Shown here piece by piece: positions 8,638-17,404 of a stretch of DNA of 64,000 bases (position 1 is the stretch's first letter; every line of letters begins with the position of its first letter). Origin of the DNA: Ruminococcaceae bacterium UBA1036 (GTDB lineage Bacteria > Bacillota > Clostridia > Oscillospirales > Acutalibacteraceae); NCBI GenBank assembly GCA_002316805.1, contig DCEF01000024.1, positions 10,935-74,934 of the forward strand, in the 5' to 3' direction. Both the position numbers and the translations under genes were made by a program. Under the pieces are notes generated by a model. The model did no database searches, had not been told where the DNA came from, and saw only the letters and a list, made by a program, of their open reading frames with translations.

Positions 8638-9870
8638 TTGAAATATGTTATTATTGGCAACTCGGCTGCAGCCGTAGGATGTATTGAGGGTATACGATCT
8701 GTTGATGCGTCCGGCCCAATCACTGTGATTTCAGATGAACCGTACCATGTATACTCACGCCCGCTGATTTCATATCTGCTGTACGGCAGAACGGATGAGG
8801 AGCGCATGAAATACCGCCCTGACGATTTTTACGATAAAAACGGAGTAAAGGCTTTGCTTGGCGTAAAAGCGGAAAAAATAGATACTGCAAAAAAAGAAGT
8901 CATTTTGCAGGGCGGTTCATGTGAAAAATATGACAAGTTGCTTATTGCGACAGGCTCAAGGCCGTTTATCCCTCCCATGGCAGGGCTCGATACGGTGAAG
9001 AGAAAATTCACTTTCATGAAACTCGACGATGCCAAAGCGCTCGGGGAAGCGCTTACGCCTGAAACACGCGTCCTGATTATAGGTGCGGGCCTCATTGGCC
9101 TCAAATGTGCCGAAGGCATCCGCCATCTTGTAAAATCGGTCGAAGTCGTTGACCTTGCGGACCGCATTTTGCCAAGCATTCTGGATGAGGAAGGCTCTGC
9201 CATCGTGCAGAAGCATATTGAGCAGAACGGAATTTCTTTTACACTGAATGACAGTGTGGTGCAGTTTAACGGAAATACCGCCATTTTAAAAAGCGGCAGG
9301 CAGATTTTGTTTGACGTGCTTGTTGTTGCTGTTGGCGTACGCCCAAATACGCAGATAGCCAAAGACGCAGGCTGCAGCGTTGGGCGGGGGATTTCTATAA
9401 ATGAGCGTTCCGAAACGACTCTGCCTGACATCTTTGCTGCCGGCGACTGCTGTGAATGCCATGATATTACAGCAGGAAAAGACCGTATCCTCGCAATTTT
9501 GCCAAATGCATATTTGCAGGGCGAGACTGCCGGCGTAAATATGGCAGGCGGCAAAAAGGAATTTTCAAATGCCATACCGATGAACGCCATCGGCTTTTTT
9601 GGGCTGCATATCATCACGGCAGGAAGCTATAATGGGGAAGCCTGGGTTGAAAAAACGGAACATTCCTATAAAAAGCTTGTGTCGAAAGACAATCTGCTCA
9701 AAGGCTTCATACTCATAGGCAATGTCATCCGCGCCGGCATTTATACGTCGCTTATCCGCGACCGCACACCGCTTGACACCGTCGATTACGAACTGATTAA
9801 GCAGAAACCGCAGCTGATGGCTTTTTCGAGGGAGCAGCGTGCGGTGAAACTGGGAGGTAAAAAACCATGA
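8638..9870 (+). CDS. FAD-dependent NAD(P)H oxidoreductase of the glutamate synthase operon
   Basis: A 410-residue pyridine-nucleotide-disulfide-fold flavoprotein, likely the NAD(P)H-oxidising subunit that takes the place of GltD. It has an N-terminal dinucleotide site (IIGNSAAAVGCIEGI), a central NAD(P) site (IGAGLIGLKCAEGI, near residue 145) and the second FAD motif DIFAAGDCCE near 265. It is related to rubredoxin reductase/NADH oxidase rather than classical GltD. The start is TTG at 8638 behind AGGAGAGGTGAG. Its 3' end overlaps the next gene by 4 bp. Confidence 0.85.
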   Translation: MKYVIIGNSAAAVGCIEGIRSVDASGPITVISDEPYHVYSRPLISYLLYGRTDEERMKYRPDDFYDKNGVKALLGVKAEKIDTAKKEVILQGGSCEKYDKLLIATGSRPFIPPMAGLDTVKRKFTFMKLDDAKALGEALTPETRVLIIGAGLIGLKCAEGIRHLVKSVEVVDLADRILPSILDEEGSAIVQKHIEQNGISFTLNDSVVQFNGNTAILKSGRQILFDVLVVAVGVRPNTQIAKDAGCSVGRGISINERSETTLPDIFAAGDCCECHDITAGKDRILAILPNAYLQGETAGVNMAGGKKEFSNAIPMNAIGFFGLHIITAGSYNGEAWVEKTEHSYKKLVSKDNLLKGFILIGNVIRAGIYTSLIRDRTPLDTVDYELIKQKPQLMAFSREQRAVKLGGKKP

Positions 9871-10589
9871 TGCAGATTGACGCGGAAGGAAAATATTTCC
9901 GTCAGCTTAATGATGAGATACGGGGCTCCCAAAATACGGAAATCAAGATTGAGAACTGCCTTGGCCAGAGGTATATAGGCGCGGGAATGAGCGGCAAGAC
10001 GCTTTTTATAAACGGTGTCCCTGGCAATGACCTCGGCTGCTATTTAAACGGCGGGACTATCGAAGTAAACGGAAATGCTCAGGATCAGACAGGCGATACA
10101 ATGAATGCCGGCTCTATTATAATAAACGGCTCGAGCGGAGACGCTACCGGATATGCTATGCGCGGCGGAAAAATCATGATTCGTGGGAACGCGGGATACC
10201 GTGTAGGCATTCACATGAAAGCATACAAAGAGCAGCAGCCTCTGATTATCGTAGGCGGCGAAGCCGGTAGTTTTCTCGGCGAATATCAGGCAGGGGGTAC
10301 TATAATAGTACTCGGCCTCAGCAGTAAGCATGCGCCTATGGGTAACCTCTGCTGCGCCGGCATGCATGGCGGCCGTATGTTCATACGCTGCAAAAAGTTG
10401 CCTGATGATCTCCCTAAGCAGGTGAATACCGAGGTTGCATCTCAGAAGGACATGGACTCTATTGACAGCTACCTTACGGATTTTTGCAATACATTTAAAA
10501 TTTCCAAAAAAGATGTGCTTACGGAGCAGTTTTACCTTATCACTCCTAACACAAAAAATCCCTATAAGGAGCTTTACACTTTTTACTGA
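9867..10589 (+). CDS. Glutamate synthase, GXGXG (C-terminal) subunit
   Basis: A 240-residue protein equal to the C-terminal beta-helix domain of GltB, encoded separately. Repeated glycine turns (NGGTIEVNG, NAGSIIING, RGGKIMIRGN, GGEAGSFLGEYQAGG) are the GXGXG signature. In the fused enzyme this domain is structural and holds the FMN domain. Translation is coupled to the flavoprotein by an ATGA overlap, and it ends the five-gene set. Confidence 0.9.
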   Translation: MMQIDAEGKYFRQLNDEIRGSQNTEIKIENCLGQRYIGAGMSGKTLFINGVPGNDLGCYLNGGTIEVNGNAQDQTGDTMNAGSIIINGSSGDATGYAMRGGKIMIRGNAGYRVGIHMKAYKEQQPLIIVGGEAGSFLGEYQAGGTIIVLGLSSKHAPMGNLCCAGMHGGRMFIRCKKLPDDLPKQVNTEVASQKDMDSIDSYLTDFCNTFKISKKDVLTEQFYLITPNTKNPYKELYTFY

Positions 10590-10728
10590 TAATCCGGATA
10601 CCTTTTTTATATGCCTTTCAGCTTGCACACTCATTCCATTTGTAATATAATAGCATAAGAAGTAGTCTGGAAAACGATATGTTGTGTTTTTTCCCTTATG
10701 ACTGGCATCTGAAAGGAAAGTGACAGGG

Positions 10729-11238
10729 ATGATCAGTAGTTCTTCTTTTCTTTTTATCCTGTGGTGTAACATTGCAATAATAGCATTATGGCACGGCGTT
10801 ACATTCGTTGCCTGCCTAAAATTACCGGATTCGACTTTTGATGAGTCCAGAAGCCGCTATGCTCCACGCCTGTGGGAGCATGAGGGCCGCTGGTACAGGG
10901 ATAATCTGAAAATTCAGCTTTGGAAGGACAAAATCCCCCAGTTTATTTCGAAACATGGCTTTTCAAAAAGGCATTTTACAGATAACTCCAAAGAGTATCT
11001 TGACAGGTTTATCCTTGAAACTTGCCGTGGCGAATGGATGCATTTTAAAAACTGCATTTGCGCCATAATTACACTTATTATTAACCCATTTATAATTGGA
11101 GCGTTGCTTTCGCTTTTTATACTTATTGCGAATGTACCTTTTGCAATAGTGCAGCGCTACAACCGTTTCCGCCTTCAGCTTATCCGCAAAAGGCGTATGC
11201 AGACTGCAGGTATGGAGCGCGATACCGTTACTGCTTAG
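10729..11238 (+). CDS. CrtO-like membrane acyltransferase family protein
   Basis: A 169-residue protein with one N-terminal and two C-terminal membrane segments. The central WKDKIPQF, GFSKRHF and ETCRGEWMHF blocks and the terminal NVPFAIVQRYNRFRL resemble staphylococcal CrtO (glycosyl-4,4'-diaponeurosporenoate acyltransferase) family proteins. No carotenoid genes are nearby, so the substrate is unlikely to be staphyloxanthin here. The ATG at 10729 is preceded by AAAGGA; a GTG 9 bases earlier is an alternative start. Family assignment is from remembered motifs. Confidence 0.6.
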   Translation: MISSSSFLFILWCNIAIIALWHGVTFVACLKLPDSTFDESRSRYAPRLWEHEGRWYRDNLKIQLWKDKIPQFISKHGFSKRHFTDNSKEYLDRFILETCRGEWMHFKNCICAIITLIINPFIIGALLSLFILIANVPFAIVQRYNRFRLQLIRKRRMQTAGMERDTVTA

Positions 11239-11254
11239 GACTTTTTCAGCACCT

Positions 11255-11293
11255 TAAACAGCCAGCCGGTAATCCCGGTGGCTGTTTCCTTTT
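11255..11293 (+). terminator. Terminator after the CrtO-like gene
   Basis: AAACAGCCA..CCGG pairs with CCGG..TGGCTGTTT, followed by CCTTTT, 20 bp after the stop codon. Confidence 0.8.
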
Positions 11294-11324
11294 AGCAGAA
11301 AAATTTCGGTATAAGGGAACAGGT

Positions 11325-12470
11325 ATGAAGAAAAGCTTACAATTTGCCGTTGCATTCATTGTCATATGGTTCGCTGGCAGCATGATGAAAATATATGCTG
11401 ATGCTGTTTCGTCGCCTGCTTACTTTCAACTTGTGAGCAGAAGTGCAAGCACCGAAGATATTGTGGAATTTAAAGTTGGATTTAAACACAGTGTCCAGGT
11501 TGCAGGGTTCCGGCTGCGCATTTCTTATGACACTTCCTCCATCAAGTTTATTGGAGCTGAAACTTCCGCACAGATTGAAAACGGCACAATGCAGACAAAT
11601 TCCGGTGCTGACCCTGTATGCTCTGTTTATGTCTGCAATGTGGAAAAAGGCCATGCACCATCTCTTTCAGGCAATGTGGCAACCTACATTTTTCAGGTGA
11701 AAGACGGCGCACCGGCAGGTGAAACGGATATCTGCGCTTACATAGATGAAACATGTGATTATGCCGGGAAGGACATGGGCCTTGACTACTATGAGACATT
11801 TCCTCTTCAGATTAAGAAGGCGAAAGCCAGCACGGCACGCCTTATTGCTCTGGAACCTTTGGAAGGCAGCCTGCAGCCGGCTTTTTCGCCTGACATACAT
11901 TCTTACCGCCTTTCGGTGGAACCTTATATCCAGTCTGTGACGTTCCGCGCAAATGCTGTGGACGGCGCGAAAGTGCAGGTTAGCAGAAAAAGCCTCTACG
12001 CTGCAGGCAGCAGCACGCCTATACTTGTTACAGTTACTTCTGCTGACGGAACTAATAGGGCTTTCTATTCTGTAACTGTTAACCGGGAATCAAAAAGTCA
12101 GGCCTCGGATCCGTTTGAGTCTATGCAGAAAAAAATTAAAACCTTTTCGTCTGGAAAATCGAAAAACACTGCGGCAAGAGAAACACTTGAAAAAGCAGGC
12201 GAACGTGCCCTTTCAGCTGCAAAAAACGGCAGATCGGCAAAAACAGTTTCAGGAACAGACATGGCAGGGGATCAGCAGAATAACGTAGATACTTCAATAA
12301 GCGCTTTACATAAAGGGAAAATGCAGACGTCAAATACAAATGGACAGCCTGCGGCGCTGAATATCTCAGGCAATAGTATGCCACTATATCTTGTTGGTAT
12401 GCTTGCTGCCGGATTTTGCATTGTGATTGGTATATTGCTGTGCATATGGTTTTCTAAACGCAAAAAATGA
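11325..12470 (+). CDS. Secreted cohesin-like protein with cadherin-like domain and C-terminal membrane anchor
   Basis: A 381-residue surface protein. Residues 1-26 form a signal peptide ending at YADA. Residues about 32-165 look like a cohesin fold (VEFKVGFKHSVQVAGFRLRISYD, then FIGAE and ATYIFQVKDGAPAGE). Residues about 170-255 look like a cadherin-like beta-sandwich (LEGSLQPAFSPDIHSYRLSV ending YSVTVNR). A Ser/Lys/Thr-rich linker precedes a C-terminal membrane helix (about 355-376) ending in a KRKK stop-transfer. A cohesin would bind a dockerin partner, but none is encoded nearby. Single gene between two terminators. Domain calls are by eye. Confidence 0.65.
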   Translation: MKKSLQFAVAFIVIWFAGSMMKIYADAVSSPAYFQLVSRSASTEDIVEFKVGFKHSVQVAGFRLRISYDTSSIKFIGAETSAQIENGTMQTNSGADPVCSVYVCNVEKGHAPSLSGNVATYIFQVKDGAPAGETDICAYIDETCDYAGKDMGLDYYETFPLQIKKAKASTARLIALEPLEGSLQPAFSPDIHSYRLSVEPYIQSVTFRANAVDGAKVQVSRKSLYAAGSSTPILVTVTSADGTNRAFYSVTVNRESKSQASDPFESMQKKIKTFSSGKSKNTAARETLEKAGERALSAAKNGRSAKTVSGTDMAGDQQNNVDTSISALHKGKMQTSNTNGQPAALNISGNSMPLYLVGMLAAGFCIVIGILLCIWFSKRKK

Positions 12471-12516
12471 ATGGCTTTCAATTTATGCACAATTGAAAGC
12501 CATCCATTTTTTTATT
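12470..12516. terminator. Bidirectional terminator between convergent genes
   Basis: ATGGCTTTCAATT pairs with AATTGAAAGCCAT. It is followed by T7 on the plus strand and T6 on the minus strand, so it serves both the cohesin-like gene and the convergent zinc-ribbon gene. Confidence 0.85.
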
Positions 12517-12522
12517 TAGATG

Positions 12523-12969
12523 TTATGTGCGTTTAATAAACTGTGTATGGCACACAGGGCAGGTGATGGAAATTTTGCCCTTTCCTTTTGGAACTCTAAG
12601 CCTGCTTTTGCATTTTGGGCACTTAAAGTAGCGGCATACTGCACGGTCACGCGCCTTTATTGCCGCGTAATCCTGCGCTGAGTGGAACCGCGAAGAAAAG
12701 CTGCGCAGCCAATGCCAAAATGGTGTCCACCAGCTCAGAAACCAGTCGTTTTCTTTCCAGCGGCGCTCGTTGTTCCGTGAAAACATACGCCAAATACACC
12801 ATATAAGCGCGGCCGTAGCCAAAAGCATGAGCAGCCCGCTTCTGAAAATGTTGGAAAGTATGAGAAGCGTGCAGTAAAGTATAAGCAGCGCTGCGGAAAA
12901 CTGGTCGCCCCCATGCCGGCCTGCCATGAAACGGTTCAGCCATATGGTAAACCGTGTGAACCAATTCAT
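12523..12969 (-). CDS. Membrane protein with C-terminal zinc ribbon
   Basis: A 148-residue protein of unknown role. Two hydrophobic segments (about 25-45 and 46-62) are followed by a basic/aromatic region. A C-terminal zinc ribbon has the pattern CPKCKSRLRVPKGKGKI..CPVC, like those at the ends of small rubredoxin-like or zinc-ribbon-anchored proteins. The ATG follows AAAGGAG by 9 bases. No functional inference beyond metal binding and membrane location. Confidence 0.75.
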   Translation of the reverse strand: MNWFTRFTIWLNRFMAGRHGGDQFSAALLILYCTLLILSNIFRSGLLMLLATAALIWCIWRMFSRNNERRWKENDWFLSWWTPFWHWLRSFSSRFHSAQDYAAIKARDRAVCRYFKCPKCKSRLRVPKGKGKISITCPVCHTQFIKRT

Positions 12970-13063
12970 AAAACGAACTCCTTTCAGAGAGCAAAAGATT
13001 AAAACTTATCAATTCACAAGCCAAGAGGCAAAACGGAAAAATTTTATGCTGTTTTATTTTATC

Positions 13064-13702
13064 CTATAATATTTCAGAAACAGCTTTGGGCAGTTCATCA
13101 AAGGAAGATATGGAACAGGATGCTTCGGGGACTTTTTCGAATCCGTAATCCGCGTGAATGAACGGAATGCCTGCAAATTTTGCTGCTGCCATATCGAGGT
13201 GAGTGTCCCCAACATAAACCGCCTTTTGCAGTGGGTTGCGCCCAAGCAAAAGGCGTATGCTGCTTCCTTTCTGCTTGCCTGTGTGGCCGAAGCATTCAGT
13301 ATCTGAAAACAGCGGTTCAAATTTATAATAATAAAGAAATGTCTCGATATAACCTTTATCGCAGTTGCTTACGATAAAAAGTTGATACGTGCGGCTTAGC
13401 TTTTCTAAAACTTCGGGGACATGGGGGAAAAGACGTGCACCGTGCTGCCTTAGATATTCCTGCTCCGCATTGCAGCACTCGGCAGCAATCTGCATGGCCT
13501 GCGCGTTTGATGTGGAGGGCGGTAAAAGCCTGCGGAAGATATCATCCATTGTTTTTCCCATGAGGCTCTTCATTTCTTCGTTTGAAATTTCAAGCTTGAA
13601 GTGGCGCTTCAAAACACCGCTCCAAGCAATTGCGACCTCTTCTGAAGAATCCCAAAGCGTTCCGTCTAAATCAAATATTATTCCTTTGCGTTTGTTCTGC
13701 AT
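13064..13702 (-). CDS. HAD-family hydrolase (phosphoglycolate-phosphatase-like)
   Basis: A 212-residue HAD phosphatase. Motif I is FDLDGTLWDSS with the nucleophile Asp, motif II is FIVSNCDKGY, and motif IV YVGDTHLDMAAAKFAGIPF carries the metal-binding acids. The alpha-helical cap after motif I puts it in the PGP/beta-phosphoglucomutase subfamily. The substrate cannot be told from sequence. It ends near the zinc-ribbon gene upstream and sits 28 bp below the L,D-transpeptidase gene on the same strand. Confidence 0.85.
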   Translation of the reverse strand: MQNKRKGIIFDLDGTLWDSSEEVAIAWSGVLKRHFKLEISNEEMKSLMGKTMDDIFRRLLPPSTSNAQAMQIAAECCNAEQEYLRQHGARLFPHVPEVLEKLSRTYQLFIVSNCDKGYIETFLYYYKFEPLFSDTECFGHTGKQKGSSIRLLLGRNPLQKAVYVGDTHLDMAAAKFAGIPFIHADYGFEKVPEASCSISSFDELPKAVSEIL

Positions 13703-13730
13703 TTTGTCTTCTCTTTTTCTGGAATTTTAT

Positions 13731-14417
13731 TTATTTAATAGTTACAACAGTGCCGCGCGAAATATTGTCATATATCCATTTAGCATCTTTAATGGAAAGC
13801 CGCACGCATCCATGCGAAGCAGGAGTGCCGAGTTTTGCTGCTTCCTCCGGCTTTAATTTGTAATTTTGGTCGAATGGTATACTGTGAAAAAGATAATCGC
13901 CTTTAAACTGTGTCCAGTAATAACCGCCTTCGCCAACACTCTTGCTGTAAAAAGACTTGCCTTTCATTAATATGCGGAAAGTTCCGACGGGCGTTTCACT
14001 GCCTTCGGTCCCTGTGGAGCATACAAACTGTTTTACGATCAATCCGTTAGAATCATAAACCGTAACTCTTTGCTGGTTGATTGAGACATATATTCTAAGC
14101 GGCAGATCAGCCTTTTCAAGTGATACCTGAGCAGGGGCTGTTGCCATATCAATTTTTGATGAGGCCACTGAGCTTTGCCGCGCTGCCAACGGGGCGGATT
14201 CGTTTTTAGCAGCGCTTGGTGTGCTTTTGGCACTTGAGGCGCCGGGCGAAGCAAGCTTAGGGGATATGGCAGCAAACATGTGATTTTTGCCAGGATTTTC
14301 GGCAAGCACTGAAACACCGGCGGCAATCAGCAGTATTGCTATGACAACGCAGATATGTTTTTTCCGGTTGTTGCGTCCCCTTTTTATTGGATGCAGTATC
14401 CGGTAATAATAACTCAT
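13731..14417 (-). CDS. L,D-transpeptidase (YkuD domain)
   Basis: A peptidoglycan cross-linking enzyme that forms 3-3 links or attaches proteins, insensitive to most penicillins. Of 228 residues, the first ~40 form a cytoplasmic stretch plus a membrane anchor (CVVIAILLIAAGVSVLA). A Ser/Ala-rich linker follows, then the YkuD domain with the catalytic motif SHGCVRLS near residue 205. I start at ATG 14417 (MSYYYRI), which has AAAGGAAG 11 bases upstream. A start at 14489 would add 24 residues without a ribosome site. Confidence 0.85.
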   Translation of the reverse strand: MSYYYRILHPIKRGRNNRKKHICVVIAILLIAAGVSVLAENPGKNHMFAAISPKLASPGASSAKSTPSAAKNESAPLAARQSSVASSKIDMATAPAQVSLEKADLPLRIYVSINQQRVTVYDSNGLIVKQFVCSTGTEGSETPVGTFRILMKGKSFYSKSVGEGGYYWTQFKGDYLFHSIPFDQNYKLKPEEAAKLGTPASHGCVRLSIKDAKWIYDNISRGTVVTIK

Positions 14418-14582
14418 CCTCAATAAAACTTCCTTTACTTCAGATGTCATAAAAGTTTTAAAATTAACTTTAATTTTATTATAAAGCAAGTTAAAGCGTC
14501 ATGCCAATACTTTTTAGCAGAATTAACGGATTGTTCTCAATTGAAGTTAAAATCAAGAATGATATTTGGATAATTAATGTAT

Positions 14583-15770
14583 TTAAATTGACTCGCGTTT
14601 CCGCTTAACCCTTTTAAAAACAGCAATGCCGATATAAACGAGGAGGAAACATGCCAATACTATGATCAACGTTGCTGTTTGGCCGGCACCGCCCATTTTT
14701 ACCTCTGCCCACAGTGAATTTATCTGCATGTTTGTGTCTTCCGGAAGATTCACATAGGTTTCCGATCTTTTTATTATACTGTCAGGAGGGTAGATGATTG
14801 GGTTGCTCTGTATTTCTTTTGGCAACAGCTTTTTCGCGGCTGTTTCAGGAGTTGAATAGCCTACCTGTTCCATATTTGCTGCTGCCACGTTTGGCCTGCA
14901 CAAAAAATTTATATAGGCTTCGGCCTCTTTTTTATGTTTAGTACTTGCAGGAATGCACATCGCGTCCACAAAAAAATTTGTGCCTTCTTTTGTTGGGATG
15001 GCAAAGCCAATATCCGGGTTGTCATGCACAAGTGTTGCGGCGTCCCCTGCATAATACGGTGCGAGCCAGGCCTCTCCGCTCGACATTTTGTCAAAAATCT
15101 GATCCATCACAAAAGCCTGCACAAGAGGCTTTTGCTTTTCAAGCAGCTTTGCGGCATCATTCCATTGGCTGAGGTCCGTTGAGTTGTACGAATAGCCGAG
15201 AATTTTCTGCGCAATTCCGAACGAGTCGCGCGGGTTGTCAAACATCAGTATTTTCCCTGCATATTTTTTATTCCAGAGAATTTTCCAACTGTCCACTTTT
15301 TCTTTTATATACTTTTTGTTGTAGAATATGCCGACGACACCCCATGTGTACGGAACCGAGTATTCGCCTTTGGGGTCATAAATCTCACTGCGGTAATTGT
15401 GGTCAATATATTTATAGTTTGGGATGTTATTATAATCGAGACTTGCAAGCATTTTTTCTTTCACCATTTTTGATACCATATAGTCTGATGGGAAGATTAC
15501 GTCATAACTTGCTCCGCCGCCGGCAATTTTGGAATACATAGTTTCGTTGTCTTCATATGTCGTGTAGTTTACTTTAATGCCGGTTTCTTTTGTGAATTCT
15601 GCGTTTACATCCATAGAGCCGTCTTTGCCTGAAGAGATGTATTCCCCCCAGTTATACACATTTATCGTGACACCCGCAGACGCTTTTGCAGGCTTGGGTG
15701 CAGCGGCATAAGCTGGCATTCCACTGAAAAGGAACATGGCGGCGCAGCAGGCTGCAATCCATTTTTTCAT
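14583..15770 (-). CDS. potD: Polyamine ABC transporter, substrate-binding protein with C-terminal membrane anchor
   Basis: Extracellular binding protein for spermidine/putrescine (periplasmic-binding class II). Residues 1-23 are a signal peptide (PAYAAAP cleavage) with no lipobox Cys. The mature part has VYNWGEYI, YDVIFPSDYMVSKM, PYTWGVVGIFYNKKY and a C-terminal PDSIIKRSETYVNLPED. It is 395 residues, about 45 longer than usual PotD, because it ends in a hydrophobic helix (about 365-385) and KRVKRKRE. It therefore appears to be held by a C-terminal transmembrane helix rather than a lipid. AAGGAGG lies upstream within the end of potC. Confidence 0.9.
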   Translation of the reverse strand: MKKWIAACCAAMFLFSGMPAYAAAPKPAKASAGVTINVYNWGEYISSGKDGSMDVNAEFTKETGIKVNYTTYEDNETMYSKIAGGGASYDVIFPSDYMVSKMVKEKMLASLDYNNIPNYKYIDHNYRSEIYDPKGEYSVPYTWGVVGIFYNKKYIKEKVDSWKILWNKKYAGKILMFDNPRDSFGIAQKILGYSYNSTDLSQWNDAAKLLEKQKPLVQAFVMDQIFDKMSSGEAWLAPYYAGDAATLVHDNPDIGFAIPTKEGTNFFVDAMCIPASTKHKKEAEAYINFLCRPNVAAANMEQVGYSTPETAAKKLLPKEIQSNPIIYPPDSIIKRSETYVNLPEDTNMQINSLWAEVKMGGAGQTATLIIVLACFLLVYIGIAVFKRVKRKRESI

Positions 15771-15776
15771 CGGGGC

Positions 15777-16589
15777 CTATACCTCCTTGCCAGATGCTCT
15801 GCTGTGGTGGATTTCCCTTGAAGTGCGGATATTTATAATGAACAGAAGAAACAGTATTATGCCGAAAAGCAATGTAGAAAGCGCATTGATTTCAGGGCTT
15901 ACGCGCTTGCGCGTCATTGCATAGATGAATATTGGCAGCGTCTGCGTTGTGCCACTTGTAAAATAGCTGACTACAAAGTCATCGATAGAAAGTGTAAATG
16001 CCATTATAAGGCCCGTAATTACGCCTGGCATGATCTCAGGCAACACAACACGGAAAAAGCCTGTTACAGGTGTGCAGCCGAGGTCTTGTGCAGCTTCGTA
16101 AAGATTTGGATCCATCTGCTGCAGCTTTGGCATGATCGAGAGAATGACGTATGGCAGGCAGAACGTGATGTGCGACAGAATGAGCGAACCCATACCGAGT
16201 GAAACATTACCCATAAATTTTGAGGCGGCAACAAAGAGAAGCATAAGCGAAACGCCCGTTACAATATCGGGATTTACCATAGGAAAATTTGTGATATTCA
16301 TCACAACATGCCTCATCCACTTATTCATTCCGCTGATGCCTATGGCAGCCGCTGTGCCTATGGCAGTGGAAACTATAGCGGCCACCACTGCGATAATAAG
16401 TGTGTTGCGCAGAGAAGTTAGCAGCATCTTGTCCTGAAACAGCTGCTGGTACCATTTAAGCGAAAAGCCGGTCCAGACGGAACGGCTCATTACCGAGGAA
16501 CCGTTAAATGAAAAAGCTATAAGCACAGCAATAGGCGCATAAAGGAAAAGAAAAATCAAGACGGTGTATATTCGGGAAGCTACTTTCAT
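15777..16589 (-). CDS. potC: Polyamine ABC transporter permease
   Basis: A 270-residue inner-membrane permease of the spermidine/putrescine transporter. It has six predicted membrane segments and the EAA loop (EAAQDLGCTPVTGFFRVVLPEI) that docks to PotA. Its start overlaps potB by 4 bp, and it ends 7 bp before potD. Confidence 0.93.
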   Translation of the reverse strand: MKVASRIYTVLIFLFLYAPIAVLIAFSFNGSSVMSRSVWTGFSLKWYQQLFQDKMLLTSLRNTLIIAVVAAIVSTAIGTAAAIGISGMNKWMRHVVMNITNFPMVNPDIVTGVSLMLLFVAASKFMGNVSLGMGSLILSHITFCLPYVILSIMPKLQQMDPNLYEAAQDLGCTPVTGFFRVVLPEIMPGVITGLIMAFTLSIDDFVVSYFTSGTTQTLPIFIYAMTRKRVSPEINALSTLLFGIILFLLFIINIRTSREIHHSRASGKEV

Positions 16590-17404
16590 ACCATCAGGCC
16601 TCCTTCCGATGCACCGTTTTCATCAAATTCATTCATAATGCCCATGCAGATGAGGATAAGCACCATCAGTACGAGCGATATGGCGGAGCCGAGGTTCGGA
16701 TTGTATGCACTGCCGAGGAACTGCATATCGATAAGGTCACCGATAAGCAGGTTGCTTCCGCCGCCGAGCATTTTTGAGATTATGAATGTGCTTACGGCGG
16801 GCACGAAAACCATTGTAACGCCTGAGATTATCCCAGGCATACTCATAGGCAGTGTGACACGCAGAAAAACGGTTTTGCCGTCAGCGCCGAGGTCTTCGGC
16901 GGCCTCAATGACGCTGGGGTCTATTTTTGTAAGGACCGAGTAAAGTGGAAGTATCATGTAAGGTATATAATTGTAAACCATGCCGAGAACTACGGCACCC
17001 GGCGTGTTTATCATGTGCAAAGAAGGAAGCCCAAGAAAATTAAGCGCGCGGTTTATAAGCCCGCTGTCTTCCAGCAGAGTCATCCACGCATAGGTGCGCA
17101 GCAGGAAATTCATCCACATAGGCAGCATTACAAGCATAATGAGGACATTCTGCCTGCGTGCATGGGCGCGCGAGATGATGTATGCGAGCGGATACCCGAG
17201 AATAAGACATATGAGCGTTGCAATAGCACCGAGCCATATTGAGCGGAGAAATACGTTTGAATACTGGCCAACACTTTCAATGTTTCTCAGCGTGAAATTT
17301 CCGCTTCGGTCTGTAAATGCAAAAATGGCAACAAGGGCTGTTGGAACAATAATAAATATAGCCATCCAGACAAGATAGGGGAAAGCTGCTGATTTCGATT
17401 TCAT
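16586..17404 (-). CDS. potB: Polyamine ABC transporter permease
   Basis: A 272-residue permease partner of PotC. The EAA loop is EAAEDLGADGKTVFLRVTLP, and AYWT/RTYAWM-like and YNYIPYMILPLYS segments are typical of PotB. The ATG is preceded by AAGGAGC and overlaps the potA stop. A, B, C and D follow in order with overlaps, implying one transcript and coupled translation. Confidence 0.93.
   Translation of the reverse strand: MKSKSAAFPYLVWMAIFIIVPTALVAIFAFTDRSGNFTLRNIESVGQYSNVFLRSIWLGAIATLICLILGYPLAYIISRAHARRQNVLIMLVMLPMWMNFLLRTYAWMTLLEDSGLINRALNFLGLPSLHMINTPGAVVLGMVYNYIPYMILPLYSVLTKIDPSVIEAAEDLGADGKTVFLRVTLPMSMPGIISGVTMVFVPAVSTFIISKMLGGGSNLLIGDLIDMQFLGSAYNPNLGSAISLVLMVLILICMGIMNEFDENGASEGGLMV

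Noticed and set aside
8829..9617. Long minus-strand open frame opposite the glutamate synthase flavoprotein
   Set aside because: Antisense shadow; the plus strand carries complete FAD and NAD motifs.
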